A DNA stretch of 64,000 bases from an uncultured Aquimarina sp. (GTDB taxonomy: Bacteria > Bacteroidota > Bacteroidia > Flavobacteriales > Flavobacteriaceae), in the NCBI GenBank assembly GCA_947502885.1, contig CANNBP010000002.1:372001-436000 (forward strand), read 5' to 3'. Below the pieces are notes generated by a model. That model was not told the DNA's origin, searched no databases, and saw only the letters and a list, made by a program, of their open reading frames with translations. Of the stretch, positions 44,252 to 53,262 are shown in pieces. Numbering within the stretch: position 1 is the first letter of the stretch; each line of letters starts with the position of its first letter. The position numbers were made by a program, and so were the translations under genes.

Positions 44252-44388
44252 AATAAATATGCTACGATTGTTAAACAAGTTAACGTTGTAAAAATAACAA
44301 TATTACTTCTTTTTTAAATACGGGATGACCGCATTTTTTTTAAGTGAAGCAATAAAATCGATATAAAGCTTGTTTTTAACGATCAACG

Positions 44389-45645
44389 TTATAGGTTAAA
44401 GGTGTTTTTTACTTGATCAACATAATCAAGCTTTTCCCATGTAAAAAGCTCAACTTCTTTTTCGATTTTTCCAGAATAAGGACTTTCAAAAACTTTAGTA
44501 ATTGTCTTAGGTTCTTTTCCCATATGCCCATAGGCAGCAGTTTCGAGATATATTGGATTACGAAGTTTTAGACGTTCTTCGATAGCCGCTGGCCTCATGT
44601 CAAAGATGTTACTTACTTTTTCTGCTATTTGGCCATCGGTAAGGTCCAAAGTGCTTGTTCCGTATGTATCAACAAAGATTGATGTTGGTTCTACAACTCC
44701 GATGGCATAGGATACTTGAACAAGTATTTCACTAGCTACTCCTGCCGCAACAAGGTTTTTTGCTATATGTCGTGCTGCATATGCTGCCGAACGATCTACT
44801 TTACTTGGGTCTTTTCCAGAAAAAGCACCTCCTCCATGTGCACCTTTTCCTCCATAGGTATCGACAATTATTTTTCGACCCGTAAGACCAGTGTCTCCAT
44901 GAGGACCACCAATCACAAATTTTCCAGTCGGATTGATATGATAAGTGATTTGATCATTAAAAAGTTTTTTGATGTATTCTGGAAGTTGGGCAATTACCCT
45001 AGGTATTAATATAGAGATTATATCGTTTTTTATTTTACTCAACATAATTTCGTCATTACTATCAAAATCATCATGTTGAGTTGATACTACAATAGCCACA
45101 ATTCGTTGAGGTATATTATCATCACTATATTCTATAGTAACCTGACTTTTAGAATCTGGACGCAAGTATGGAATTTCGTTTCCTTCTCTTCTTAACTTGG
45201 CTAACTCGACTAGTATTTTATGAGAAATATCTAGTGCAAGAGGCATGTAATTTGATGTTTCTTTAGTGGCATAGCCAAACATCATACCTTGATCACCAGC
45301 TCCCTGTTCTTCTTTGGTTTCTCTATCAACACCTTGGTTTATATCTTGTGATTGTTCATGAATTAAAGAAATCACTCCACATGAGTCGCCATTAAACTGA
45401 TATTCACCTTTAGTATACCCAATATTATTTATAACTTCTCTAGCAATATGTTGTACGTCAAGGTATGTTTTTGATTTTACTTCTCCTGCAAGAACTACTT
45501 GACCTGTAGTTACTAATGTTTCACAGGCTACTTTTGATTCAGAATCAAAAGCAAGAAAGTTATCTAGTAAGGCGTCGCTAATTTGATCTGCTACTTTATC
45601 AGGGTGTCCTTCAGATACACTTTCTGAAGTAAATAAATATGCCAT
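44389..45645 (-). CDS. metK: S-adenosylmethionine synthetase
   Basis: Makes SAM from methionine and ATP. 418 residues, slightly longer than E. coli MetK (384), as in other Bacteroidota. [20 protein letters not shown] at the N-terminus, [11 protein letters not shown] (methionine-loop region) and [19 protein letters not shown] (phosphate loop) are intact. It is transcribed away from the SAM-I riboswitch and metY; I found no riboswitch in its own leader. A -7 element lies about 155 bases upstream. Confidence 0.97.
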   Translation of the reverse strand: MAYLFTSESVSEGHPDKVADQISDALLDNFLAFDSESKVACETLVTTGQVVLAGEVKSKTYLDVQHIAREVINNIGYTKGEYQFNGDSCGVISLIHEQSQDINQGVDRETKEEQGAGDQGMMFGYATKETSNYMPLALDISHKILVELAKLRREGNEIPYLRPDSKSQVTIEYSDDNIPQRIVAIVVSTQHDDFDSNDEIMLSKIKNDIISILIPRVIAQLPEYIKKLFNDQITYHINPTGKFVIGGPHGDTGLTGRKIIVDTYGGKGAHGGGAFSGKDPSKVDRSAAYAARHIAKNLVAAGVASEILVQVSYAIGVVEPTSIFVDTYGTSTLDLTDGQIAEKVSNIFDMRPAAIEERLKLRNPIYLETAAYGHMGKEPKTITKVFESPYSGKIEKEVELFTWEKLDYVDQVKNTFNL

Positions 45646-45801
45646 TTGTTAGTGTTTTGTGTAGGGTGTTTTGACAAAATTGCAAAAACGAAGTTTCGAT
45701 TAGATTTCTAAAATCGAACTGCTTTAGCATTTTTTGTACTGCAAAATTACAGCTAATAGGGTTGCAATCAGTCAAATCTTTCCCTTGATTCTATTTCCGG
45801 G

Positions 45802-45809
45802 CAAAGGTA
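45802..45809 (-). promoter_or_regulatory. Candidate -7 promoter element of metK
   Basis: Minus-strand TACCTTTG followed by CCCGG, a perfect TAnnTTTG. It predicts a leader of roughly 150 bases without recognisable riboswitch structure. Confidence 0.48.
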
Positions 45810-45936
45810 AAAAAAAAGACAATAATTAAGCGTATTTAACATATGATTAATTTGAGAGGTAGAAATGTGTTTGGATAAATAAATGTGCAGTTAAAATATT
45901 TTTTTAATAAATGTAATGTGATTTGAAAATAATTAG

Positions 45937-45944
45937 TAGCTTTG
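45937..45944 (+). promoter_or_regulatory. Candidate -7 promoter element of the metY operon
   Basis: TAGCTTTG followed by TCGC, a perfect TAnnTTTG. It would start transcription about 30 bases before the riboswitch. Confidence 0.5.
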
Positions 45945-45979
45945 TCGCCAAGTTTCTTATACATGTTTATTTAGTTATT

Positions 45980-46117
45980 AAGAAAGGTGGAGGGAATAGA
46001 CCCGTTGAAACCTTAGCAACCCTTTATTTATAAAGAAGGTGCTAAATTCTATTCGCTATTGCGAAAAAGATAACCACAGCACAATTACATTTTCAGTAAT
46101 TGCTATTTTCCTTTCTT
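45980..46117 (+). ncRNA. SAM-I (S-box) riboswitch upstream of metY
   Basis: The conserved aptamer core is readable: GGTGGAGGGA, GACCCGTTGAAACC, TTAGCAACC, GAAGGTGCTAA and a P4-type hairpin ATTCG/CGAAA followed by GATAACC. P1 is AAGAAAGG (45980-45987) with CCTTTCTT (46110-46117), which runs directly into more T residues. The aptamer binds SAM and should turn off the metY-metX-thrA genes when SAM is abundant. Otherwise the 45646-46246 gap holds only the two promoter elements. Confidence 0.92.
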
Positions 46118-46246
46118 TTTTTAATTTATAAACTTAATACCATTAGGTGTTAATCGTATTTGATGATGAGATCATATTTTGAGTTAAAGTCTCAAGGTTT
46201 TAGTAATCGTTATTTTGGTGTAAATCAAAAACAAAAAAAGAAAATT

Positions 46247-47527
46247 ATGAGTTCACAAAAATTTGCTACAGAAGCATTACACGCAGGACATGATGTATCT
46301 GCAAACGCAGGAACACGCGCAGTACCTATTTATCAAACAACATCTTATGTGTTTAATGATGCGGACCATGCTGCTAATCTTTTTAACTTGTCAGAACCTG
46401 GATTTATTTATACAAGGTTAAATAATCCTACTAATGATATCTTAGAACAACGTCTAGCATCTTTAGAAGGAGGTATTGCAGCTGTAGTTACGGCTTCTGG
46501 TACAGCGGCCATTAGTACAACCTTGCTTACTTTGCTTAAGGCAGGAGATCATATAGTGGCTTCTAGTAGCTTATATGGGGGTACATATAATCTTTTAAGT
46601 GTTACATTGCCTAGACTTGGTATTACAACGACATTTGTAGACCCGTCGAACCCCGAAAGTTTTGAAGAGGCAATTAAGGATGATACAAAAGCAATTTTTG
46701 TAGAATCTCTAGGTAATCCTAAATTAGATGTTTTGGATTTGAAATCGATTTCTTCGGTTGCAAAAAACAATAAAATACCTCTTATTGTTGATAATACAGT
46801 AGCGACTCCAGCATTATTAAATCCAATAGAGTATGGAGCTAATATTGTGATTCATTCTCTTACAAAATATATAAGTGGTAACGGAACCTCATTAGGAGGA
46901 GTGATCATAGACGCAGGTACTTTTGATTGGTCTAGTGGTAATTTTCCGGAATTTACAGAGCCTTCTCCAGGATATCATGGTTTAGTATATCATGATGTTA
47001 TAGGAGCCGCGGCTTTTATAGCAAAGATTAGAATAGAGGGGTTAAGGGATTATGGAGCTGCTCTTAGTCCGTTTAATGCATTTCAAATATTACAAGGGTT
47101 AGAGACTTTGGATATTAGAATACAAAAACATAGTAAAAGTGCATTAGAGTTGGCGCAATGGCTAGAGAAACAAGAAAGTGTAGCTTGGGTAAAATATCCA
47201 GGCCTAGAAAATGATGTATATAATGAGTTAGCAAAAGAGTATTTACCAAAAGGGCAAAGTGGTATTGTTACTTTTGGAGTAAAAGGAGGGTTTGAATCAG
47301 CTAAAACCGTAGCCAATGAGACTGCAATTTTTTCTTTGTTAGCTAATATTGGTGATTCTAAATCATTGATTATCCATCCTGCTAGTACGACTCATCAACA
47401 ATTAAATGAAGAACAGCAGGAATCTACAGGAGTAACACAAGATTTGATCAGGTTGTCTGTGGGGCTAGAAGATATTGAAGATCTTAAAGCAGATTTAAGT
47501 GCAGCATTCGCTAAAATAAGCGAATAA
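46247..47527 (+). CDS. metY: O-acetylhomoserine sulfhydrylase
   Basis: 426 residues from the ATG at 46247, giving the usual MSSQKFATEALHAGHD N-terminus; ATGs 87 bases upstream add an unconserved basic stretch. Cys/Met-metabolism PLP enzyme with Schiff-base Lys207 in HSLTKYISG, PIYQTTSYVF, YTRLNNPTND and the final HPASTTHQQL. It joins sulfide to O-acetylhomoserine to make homocysteine. First gene after the SAM-I riboswitch, followed by metX, which makes its substrate. Length and the GNGTSLGG insert favour MetY over cystathionine gamma-synthase. Confidence 0.92.
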   Translation: MSSQKFATEALHAGHDVSANAGTRAVPIYQTTSYVFNDADHAANLFNLSEPGFIYTRLNNPTNDILEQRLASLEGGIAAVVTASGTAAISTTLLTLLKAGDHIVASSSLYGGTYNLLSVTLPRLGITTTFVDPSNPESFEEAIKDDTKAIFVESLGNPKLDVLDLKSISSVAKNNKIPLIVDNTVATPALLNPIEYGANIVIHSLTKYISGNGTSLGGVIIDAGTFDWSSGNFPEFTEPSPGYHGLVYHDVIGAAAFIAKIRIEGLRDYGAALSPFNAFQILQGLETLDIRIQKHSKSALELAQWLEKQESVAWVKYPGLENDVYNELAKEYLPKGQSGIVTFGVKGGFESAKTVANETAIFSLLANIGDSKSLIIHPASTTHQQLNEEQQESTGVTQDLIRLSVGLEDIEDLKADLSAAFAKISE

Positions 47528-47547
47528 CAATAACATAATTTTTATTT

Positions 47548-48510
47548 ATGCTTCAAAAAATTGACATTTTAAACTTTACAACAGTAAAGGGTAGGTATAT
47601 TGATCAAATTTCTCTTGTCTATGAGGTTTTTGGACAACCATTATATGATGCTCCAATAGTCTTGGTTAACCACGCGCTTACAGGAAATTCTTCTGTTTGT
47701 GGAGAAAATGGTTGGTGGAATGGTTTGATCGGAAAAGGAAAATGTATTGATACAGATCGATATACCATATTGTCTTTTAATATTCCGGGTAATGGATATG
47801 ATGAGATAGAAGAAAATCTTTTTGAAGAATATAGAGTTTTTAAAGCAAGGGATATTGCTACTATTTTTTCTGAAGGGTTACATCTTTTAGGTATTAATGA
47901 GTTGCATGCTGTAATCGGAGGATCTGTAGGTGGGGGTATTGCATGGGAGTTGGCAGTGCTTAAACCAAAAATGATTAGAAATCTAATACCGGTAGCGGCT
48001 GATTGGAAATCAACAGATTGGTTAAAAGGTAATTGTTTGGTTCAGGAGCAAATATTATTGAATTCAAGTAACCCGGTTCATGATGCCAGATTACATGCAA
48101 TGTTAATGTATAGGTCACCACAATCATTTAAGCAAAAGTTTGATCGTAGTTATAATGACGATAAAGATATGTTTAATGTAGAGAGTTGGCTGATACACCA
48201 TGGAGAAAGATTAGATAAAAGGTTTTCATTGGCGGCATACAAAACATTAAATCATGTTTTAGGTACAATTGATATAACTGAAGGTAGAGGTGGTTTTGAA
48301 GATGCAGTGAGAGATGTTGAGTCTGATATACATATCATAAGTGTAGATTCTGATATATTCTTTACAGAAGAAGAAGATAAAGCTACCTTTGCAGCATTAA
48401 AAAAAATAAAAAATAATGTAACTCATGGTAGTATTCATTCTGCTCACGGACATGATGCATTTTTAATAGAATTTGAGCAGTTGACAGCGTTGTTAAAAGA
48501 CGTTTTTTAA
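47548..48510 (+). CDS. metX: Homoserine O-acetyltransferase-like alpha/beta hydrolase
   Basis: 320 residues. The catalytic triad of the MetX family is seen: nucleophile Ser126 in IGGSVGGGIAWE, Asp268 in SVDSDIFF, and His302 in AHGHDAFLIE. VLVNHALTGNSSV and FNIPGNG are the oxyanion and homoserine-pocket regions. It is shorter than most MetX proteins (350-380 residues), because the lid domain is reduced. Substrate (acetyl- versus succinyl-CoA) cannot be decided from sequence, but the pairing with metY supports acetyl. 20 bases after metY, 9 bases before thrA. Confidence 0.87.
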   Translation: MLQKIDILNFTTVKGRYIDQISLVYEVFGQPLYDAPIVLVNHALTGNSSVCGENGWWNGLIGKGKCIDTDRYTILSFNIPGNGYDEIEENLFEEYRVFKARDIATIFSEGLHLLGINELHAVIGGSVGGGIAWELAVLKPKMIRNLIPVAADWKSTDWLKGNCLVQEQILLNSSNPVHDARLHAMLMYRSPQSFKQKFDRSYNDDKDMFNVESWLIHHGERLDKRFSLAAYKTLNHVLGTIDITEGRGGFEDAVRDVESDIHIISVDSDIFFTEEEDKATFAALKKIKNNVTHGSIHSAHGHDAFLIEFEQLTALLKDVF

Positions 48511-48519
48511 AGAAATAAG

Positions 48520-50934
48520 ATGAAAGTTTTAAAGTTTGGAGGAAAATCATTAGCTAACGGAAAAGGAATAGAAACCGTAGTTAGTATTATTGAAAGTAAA
48601 GTTAAAAAAGGAGAGCAGATTACTGTGGTTCTTTCTGCAAGAGGAAACTCAACAGACGAATTGGAATCTATTCTTGAAAAGGCGGCAAAAAATGATGATT
48701 ATAACGATCAGCTAGATGCTTTTAAGAAATATCAGTTAGCAGGTTTTGAAGGGGTTGATATAGGTAAAGAATTCGAAACTCTGGATAAGCTTTTTGAAGG
48801 TGTTTCTTTATTGGGGGATTATAGTAAAAGAATAAAAGATCAGATATTGTCTCAAGGAGAAGTGGTTTCTGCAAAATTACTTACCCATATTCTTAAAGAG
48901 AAAGGAATACAGGCAAACTTTACAGATAGTAGAACGTTGATTGTTACAGATGATCAATTTGGAGATGCACAACCACTTGATAAGTTGTCTAAAGAAAATG
49001 TGATTAATCATTTTCAGAAACATAATGGGCCAACGGTAAATGTGGTTACGGGTTTTATTGCTTCAAATACCAAAAATGAAACGACAACTTTAGGTAGGAA
49101 TGGTAGTAATTATACAGCTGCGTTACTTGCCAATTATTTGGATGCAGAAGAACTTCAGAACTTTACACATGTAAACGGAATTTATACTGCTAATCCAGAT
49201 CTTGTACCCGATGCTCGTAAAATAGAGAAATTGTCGTTTACAGAAGCTAATGAATTGGCTTATTTTGGGGCAAACATTCTACATGCAAAAACGATAATAC
49301 CGTTAATCGAAAAAAATATTCCACTTCGTATTCTTAATACATTTGATCATGAAAATGAAGGTACACTTATTACAGCAGAAGCAAGTGAAAAAGGAATAAA
49401 GTCACTTTCGGTGTTAGAAAATGTATCACTTATAAATCTTGAAGGAAGAGGGTTGTTAGGGAAAGTAGGTGTAGATGCAAGGATCTTCAAAGCCTTGGCG
49501 TATAAAAATATTAGTGTTAGTATTATTTCTCAGGGTTCGTCAGAAAGAGGAATTGGACTTGTGGTTGATGCAGATAAAGCCAAAGAAGCTAGAGTAGTTT
49601 TAGAAGAGGAGTTTGAGTCTGATTTTTATAAGCGTGATGTAAGTAGAATAACAGTAGAGAAAGATGTTTCGGTAATTTCTATTATTGGTCAAGATTTAAG
49701 TACTTTTCATAAACCTTATAATGCATTGATTAGGAATCAAGTAATACCACTACTGTTTAATAATACGGTTACGGGCAAGAATGTGAGTTTGGTTGTTAAG
49801 AAAAGTCAATTGCATAGAGCTTTGAATGTTATTCATGGAGAGATTTTTGATATAGCAAAAAAGATAAATATTGTAATATTTGGACATGGATTAGTAGGGG
49901 GAACATTGATAGACCAAATTTTACAATCAGCAAAAGGGATCGAAAAAAGAAAAAATATAGACCTTACAGTTTTTGCAGTTGCTAACTCAAAAAAAGTAAT
50001 ATTCCGTAAAAAGGGGGTAAGCGAAAACTGGAAAGAGGAGTTGGTTAATGAAGGTGTTGCTTATGAAATAGAAGATGTTATTAAATTTGCAGATGAAAAC
50101 CATTTAGAAAATTTAATAGCAGTTGATAATACAGCTAGTGAGGCTTTTATAAGAAATTATATTACATTGGTAGAGCATGGGTTTGATTTGGTTTCATCTA
50201 ATAAAGTCGCCAATACATTAGATTTTGATTTTTACAAAACATTACGTAAAAAACTCGAAGAAAATCAAAAACAGTATTTGTATGAAACAAATGTTGGAGC
50301 TGGTCTACCGTTAATAGATACGATTAAACTATTACATTTGTCTGGAGAAAATATAACAAGAATTAAGGGAGTGTTTTCTGGGTCGTTAAGCTATTTGTTT
50401 AATACATTTTCTTCCGAAGAAAGACCGTTTAGCGAGGTGCTTCAAGAAGCAATTGATAAAGGGTTTACAGAGCCAGATCCGCGAGAGGATTTATGTGGTA
50501 ACGATGTAGGTAGAAAGTTGTTGATTCTTGCAAGGGAATTAGATTTAAGTAATGAGTTTGGTGATGTGCAAATTGATAATCTTATTCCAGAAAATTTACG
50601 AGAAGGAGAAGCTTCAGAATTTTTAGGAAAATTAAAAGAACTAGATTCGGTTTATCAAAAGATCAAAGATGATCAAGAATCAGGTCACGTTCTTAGATAT
50701 ATAGGAGATCTTTCGGGAGATCTGTCTCAGGAAAAAGGTGACTTAAAGGTTAAATTGGTGTCTGTTTTAGAAAGTAGTTCGTTGGGACAAGTAAAAGGTT
50801 CTGATTCTATTTTTGAAATTTATACTGAATCTTATGGTGATCAACCTGTAGTAATACAAGGAGCAGGTGCTGGTGCAGCTGTAACAGCTAGAGGTGTTTT
50901 TGGAGATATATTAAGGTTGGCGGATAAAGGTTAG
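48520..50934 (+). CDS. thrA: Bifunctional aspartate kinase / homoserine dehydrogenase
   Basis: 804 residues. Residues 1-300 are the aspartokinase (start KVLKFGGKSLANG, where most enzymes have KFGGTS), about 310-445 are ACT regulatory domains, and 450-804 the homoserine dehydrogenase with NAD(P) motif IFGHGLVGG (453-461), NVGAGLPLIDTI, RIKGVFSGSLSYLFNTF and EPDPREDLCGNDVGRK. It makes homoserine for metX in the same transcript. Being under a SAM riboswitch suggests this copy serves methionine synthesis; thrB/thrC are not nearby. Confidence 0.94.
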   Translation: MKVLKFGGKSLANGKGIETVVSIIESKVKKGEQITVVLSARGNSTDELESILEKAAKNDDYNDQLDAFKKYQLAGFEGVDIGKEFETLDKLFEGVSLLGDYSKRIKDQILSQGEVVSAKLLTHILKEKGIQANFTDSRTLIVTDDQFGDAQPLDKLSKENVINHFQKHNGPTVNVVTGFIASNTKNETTTLGRNGSNYTAALLANYLDAEELQNFTHVNGIYTANPDLVPDARKIEKLSFTEANELAYFGANILHAKTIIPLIEKNIPLRILNTFDHENEGTLITAEASEKGIKSLSVLENVSLINLEGRGLLGKVGVDARIFKALAYKNISVSIISQGSSERGIGLVVDADKAKEARVVLEEEFESDFYKRDVSRITVEKDVSVISIIGQDLSTFHKPYNALIRNQVIPLLFNNTVTGKNVSLVVKKSQLHRALNVIHGEIFDIAKKINIVIFGHGLVGGTLIDQILQSAKGIEKRKNIDLTVFAVANSKKVIFRKKGVSENWKEELVNEGVAYEIEDVIKFADENHLENLIAVDNTASEAFIRNYITLVEHGFDLVSSNKVANTLDFDFYKTLRKKLEENQKQYLYETNVGAGLPLIDTIKLLHLSGENITRIKGVFSGSLSYLFNTFSSEERPFSEVLQEAIDKGFTEPDPREDLCGNDVGRKLLILARELDLSNEFGDVQIDNLIPENLREGEASEFLGKLKELDSVYQKIKDDQESGHVLRYIGDLSGDLSQEKGDLKVKLVSVLESSSLGQVKGSDSIFEIYTESYGDQPVVIQGAGAGAAVTARGVFGDILRLADKG

Positions 50935-51064
50935 ATAAAGTCTTCTTTGTGAGTGCAAGAAGTTAAAAGTAAAAGAATTGAAATGAGCATAGCAAGAATT
51001 TTGATAGAAATCAAAATAATGCGTTGGCGAATTTTATGTGACATCTAAAACAATATTTAAACAC

Positions 51065-51490
51065 ATGAAAATACAACTTAAAAGAATTGATAGTGATTAT
51101 CATTTCGAACTTAAAAATGAAAGAGGACATACTACTTATATAGATAGTAAAGCAGCAGTTGGCGGACATGATTTAGCTCCTAGTCCTATGGAGTATGTGT
51201 TAATGGGTGTGGCTGGTTGTAGTGCGATTGATATTATATCAATTTTAAAAAAACAAAAACAAGAAATTACTTCATATCGTGCAGAAGTAGATGGGGCAAG
51301 AGAGAAAATTGATGGTGCGACACCATTTAAAGAAATTGCGGTCACAGTATTTTTAGAAGGAGAAATAGCTCCAGAAAAAGCCAAAAGAGCTGCTCAATTG
51401 TCTTTTGAAAAATATTGTTCTGTGTCTAAAACATTAGAACCGACTGCAAAAATACTATATAAAGTAGTTGTAAATAATACAGAAATATGA
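51065..51490 (+). CDS. OsmC family protein
   Basis: 141 residues from the ATG at 51065; an ATG 27 bases upstream is less likely. Features of the OsmC/Ohr superfamily are VGGHDLAPSPMEYVLMGVAGCSAIDI with the first redox cysteine in GCSA, and a second cysteine in FEKYCSVSKTL. These proteins reduce organic hydroperoxides. The start of the next gene, a homocysteine-forming enzyme, overlaps its stop by four bases, so the pair is translationally coupled. Confidence 0.88.
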   Translation: MKIQLKRIDSDYHFELKNERGHTTYIDSKAAVGGHDLAPSPMEYVLMGVAGCSAIDIISILKKQKQEITSYRAEVDGAREKIDGATPFKEIAVTVFLEGEIAPEKAKRAAQLSFEKYCSVSKTLEPTAKILYKVVVNNTEI

Positions 51491-52665
51491 GTCAAGAAAG
51501 TAAAAACTTTGAAACACAAGCAATACGTACGCAGATAGAGAAAACACAGTTTTTAGAACATTCTGCACCTTTATATCTTACTTCTGGGTTTGTTTTTGAA
51601 GATTCTGAAGAGATGAGAGCTTCTTTCGCAGAGGAGAAAGATAGAAATCTTTATAGCCGATTCAGTAACCCAAATACAACAGAGTTTGTAGATAAAATGT
51701 GTCAGTTAGAAGGAGCAGAAGATGGATATGCGTTTGCTACAGGTATGGCAGCGGTATTTTCGACTTTTGCGGCATTGCTTGATAGTGGTGATCATATTGT
51801 TTCTGCTAGATCTGTTTTTGGATCAACACATACTTTGTTTACAAAATATTTTCCTAAATGGAATATAGAAACTAGTTACTTTCAGATAAATGAACCAGAA
51901 ACAATAGAAGGGTTTATTCAACCTAATACAAAAATACTTTATGCAGAATCTCCTACTAATCCTGGGGTAGATGTTTTGGATTTAGAATTATTAGGTAAAA
52001 TTGCAAAAAAGCACAATCTACTTTTAGTGATAGATAACTGTTTTGCAACCCCATACTTGCAACAACCGATTAAATTTGGAGCTGATTTAGTGATTCATTC
52101 AGCAACAAAAATGATAGATGGGCAAGGAAGAGTTTTGGGAGGAGTGACAGTAGGTAAAAAAGAATTAATACGAGAAATTTATTTGTTTTCTAGAAATACA
52201 GGGCCTTCATTGTCTCCGTTTAATGCATGGGTATTGTCAAAAAGTTTGGAAACTTTGGCGATCAGAGCAGAGAAGCATTGTGAGAATGCCTTGAAACTTG
52301 CAGAGTTTCTTGAAGAACATCCAAAAGTGAATTGGGTTAAGTATCCTTTTCTTAAATCTCATCCGCAATATGAAGTAGCTAAAAAGCAAATGAGATTGGG
52401 AGGAAGTATGGTGGCTTTTGAAGTAAAAGGAGGAGTAGAAGGAGGAAAGACATTTTTTGATAGTATAAAGATGTGTTCGTTATCTGCTAATTTAGGAGAC
52501 ACAAGAACAATAGTGACTCATCCAGCATCGACAACACATAGTAAATTGGCTTCTGAAGATAAATTATCTGTTGGTATAACAGATGGTGCTGTGAGGTGTT
52601 CTGTTGGTTTAGAGCACATAGATGATATTATTAAAGATATAGCTCAGGCTATTGATCAGATATAG
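51487..52665 (+). CDS. Trans-sulfuration family PLP enzyme (O-succinyl/acetylhomoserine sulfhydrylase or cystathionine synthase type)
   Basis: 392 residues. Lys208 in HSATKMIDGQGRVLGG binds PLP. APLYLTSGFVFEDSEEMR and YSRFSNPNT are near the N-terminus; MVAFEVKGG and HPASTTHSKL near the C-terminus. It is a second enzyme of the same family as metY but of the MetZ-like subgroup. Coupled to OsmC by an ATGA overlap and ended by a terminator. Which product it makes (homocysteine directly, or cystathionine) is not certain. Confidence 0.87.
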   Translation: MSQESKNFETQAIRTQIEKTQFLEHSAPLYLTSGFVFEDSEEMRASFAEEKDRNLYSRFSNPNTTEFVDKMCQLEGAEDGYAFATGMAAVFSTFAALLDSGDHIVSARSVFGSTHTLFTKYFPKWNIETSYFQINEPETIEGFIQPNTKILYAESPTNPGVDVLDLELLGKIAKKHNLLLVIDNCFATPYLQQPIKFGADLVIHSATKMIDGQGRVLGGVTVGKKELIREIYLFSRNTGPSLSPFNAWVLSKSLETLAIRAEKHCENALKLAEFLEEHPKVNWVKYPFLKSHPQYEVAKKQMRLGGSMVAFEVKGGVEGGKTFFDSIKMCSLSANLGDTRTIVTHPASTTHSKLASEDKLSVGITDGAVRCSVGLEHIDDIIKDIAQAIDQI

Positions 52666-52713
52666 GTTAGCGTAGTTTTTGGCTTTAACCTATTATATAG
52701 TACTTTAAAAAGG

Positions 52714-52751
52714 ATAAGCCTGTAGAAACTGGTGTTTCTGCAGGCTTATTT
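52714..52751 (+). terminator. Terminator after the OsmC / sulfhydrylase pair
   Basis: 16-bp stem with one G-T wobble (52714-52729 with 52734-52749; arm ATAAGCCTG), loop TGGT. The T-run after it is short. Confidence 0.7.
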
Positions 52752-52824
52752 AATAAAATTTAAGGTTGTTTAACTGAATTATTACTATAGAAAAATGGGA
52801 TTTTCAGAATAATCTATAAGGTTA

Positions 52825-52946
52825 GTAGGGTATTTGTTGTGAATTTCGTAAAAATCTCATTTTATTTCACTTTTTGTGATTTAAAAATGTAGGGTCTATA
52901 AAAATATAATATATATTTGCAGAGTACTCTACTGGTTTGGTAGGGT
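52825..52946. promoter_or_regulatory. Candidate regulator sites: three GTAGGGT repeats before the cys operon
   Basis: GTAGGGT occurs at 52825-52831, 52889-52895 and 52940-52946. The last is half of an imperfect inverted repeat ACTCTAC, TGGTTTG, GTAGGGT (52926-52946), placed just after the -7 element TATATTTG (52912-52919), where a repressor would block transcription. No regulator gene is adjacent. The rest of the 52666-52972 gap contains only the terminator. Confidence 0.45.
52912..52919 (+). promoter_or_regulatory. Candidate -7 promoter element of the sulfate-assimilation operon
   Basis: TATATTTG followed by CAG, a perfect TAnnTTTG, 54 bases before the first ATG. A usable -33 box is not obvious, which would fit an activator- or repressor-controlled promoter. 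Confidence 0.45.
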
Positions 52947-52972
52947 AATAGATTTAAAAGATTGCAAACAAG

Positions 52973-53224
52973 ATGATATTAGATAAAGTAGCTACACAGA
53001 AAACAACGTATCAGGATGATAGAACATCAGAAAAACCTGTTCGTAGTATTGCAAAAGCAGTGAGTTGGAGAGTTGTGGGAACACTTGATACTTTAATAGT
53101 GTCTTATATATTAACAGGAGAAATAGCATTGGCTACTTCGATAGCTTCTGTTGATTTTGTAACCAAAATGATTTTATATTTCTTTCATGAAAGAATTTGG
53201 AATCGCATTAAATGGGGGAGATAA
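52973..53224 (+). CDS. DUF2061 small membrane protein
   Basis: 83 residues. DUF2061 motif: RSIAKAVSWRVVGTLDTLIV and LYFFHERIWNRIKWGR, with two hydrophobic segments between. Genes of this family often lead sulfate-assimilation operons in Bacteroidota, and this one is followed by cysH after 38 bases. A link to sulfate or sulfite handling is suggested by context only; the biochemical role is unknown. Confidence 0.87.
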   Translation: MILDKVATQKTTYQDDRTSEKPVRSIAKAVSWRVVGTLDTLIVSYILTGEIALATSIASVDFVTKMILYFFHERIWNRIKWGR

Positions 53225-53262
53225 GTCCCTTTGTAAGAAATATTAAGATTAGTTAAGAAGTT

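Noticed and set aside
44317..44342. Hairpin as metK terminator
   Set aside because: ATACGG/CCGCAT pairing has a mismatch or wobble and the T-run is on the plus strand, opposite to metK transcription.
45661..45667. GTAGGGT near metK and its reverse complement at 16415-16421 as further sites of the cys regulator
   Set aside because: A 7-base word is expected about three times by chance in this window; these lack neighbours and inverted-repeat context.
45646..45830. A riboswitch in the metK leader
   Set aside because: I looked on the minus strand for the GGTGGAGGGA and GAAACC core and did not find it.
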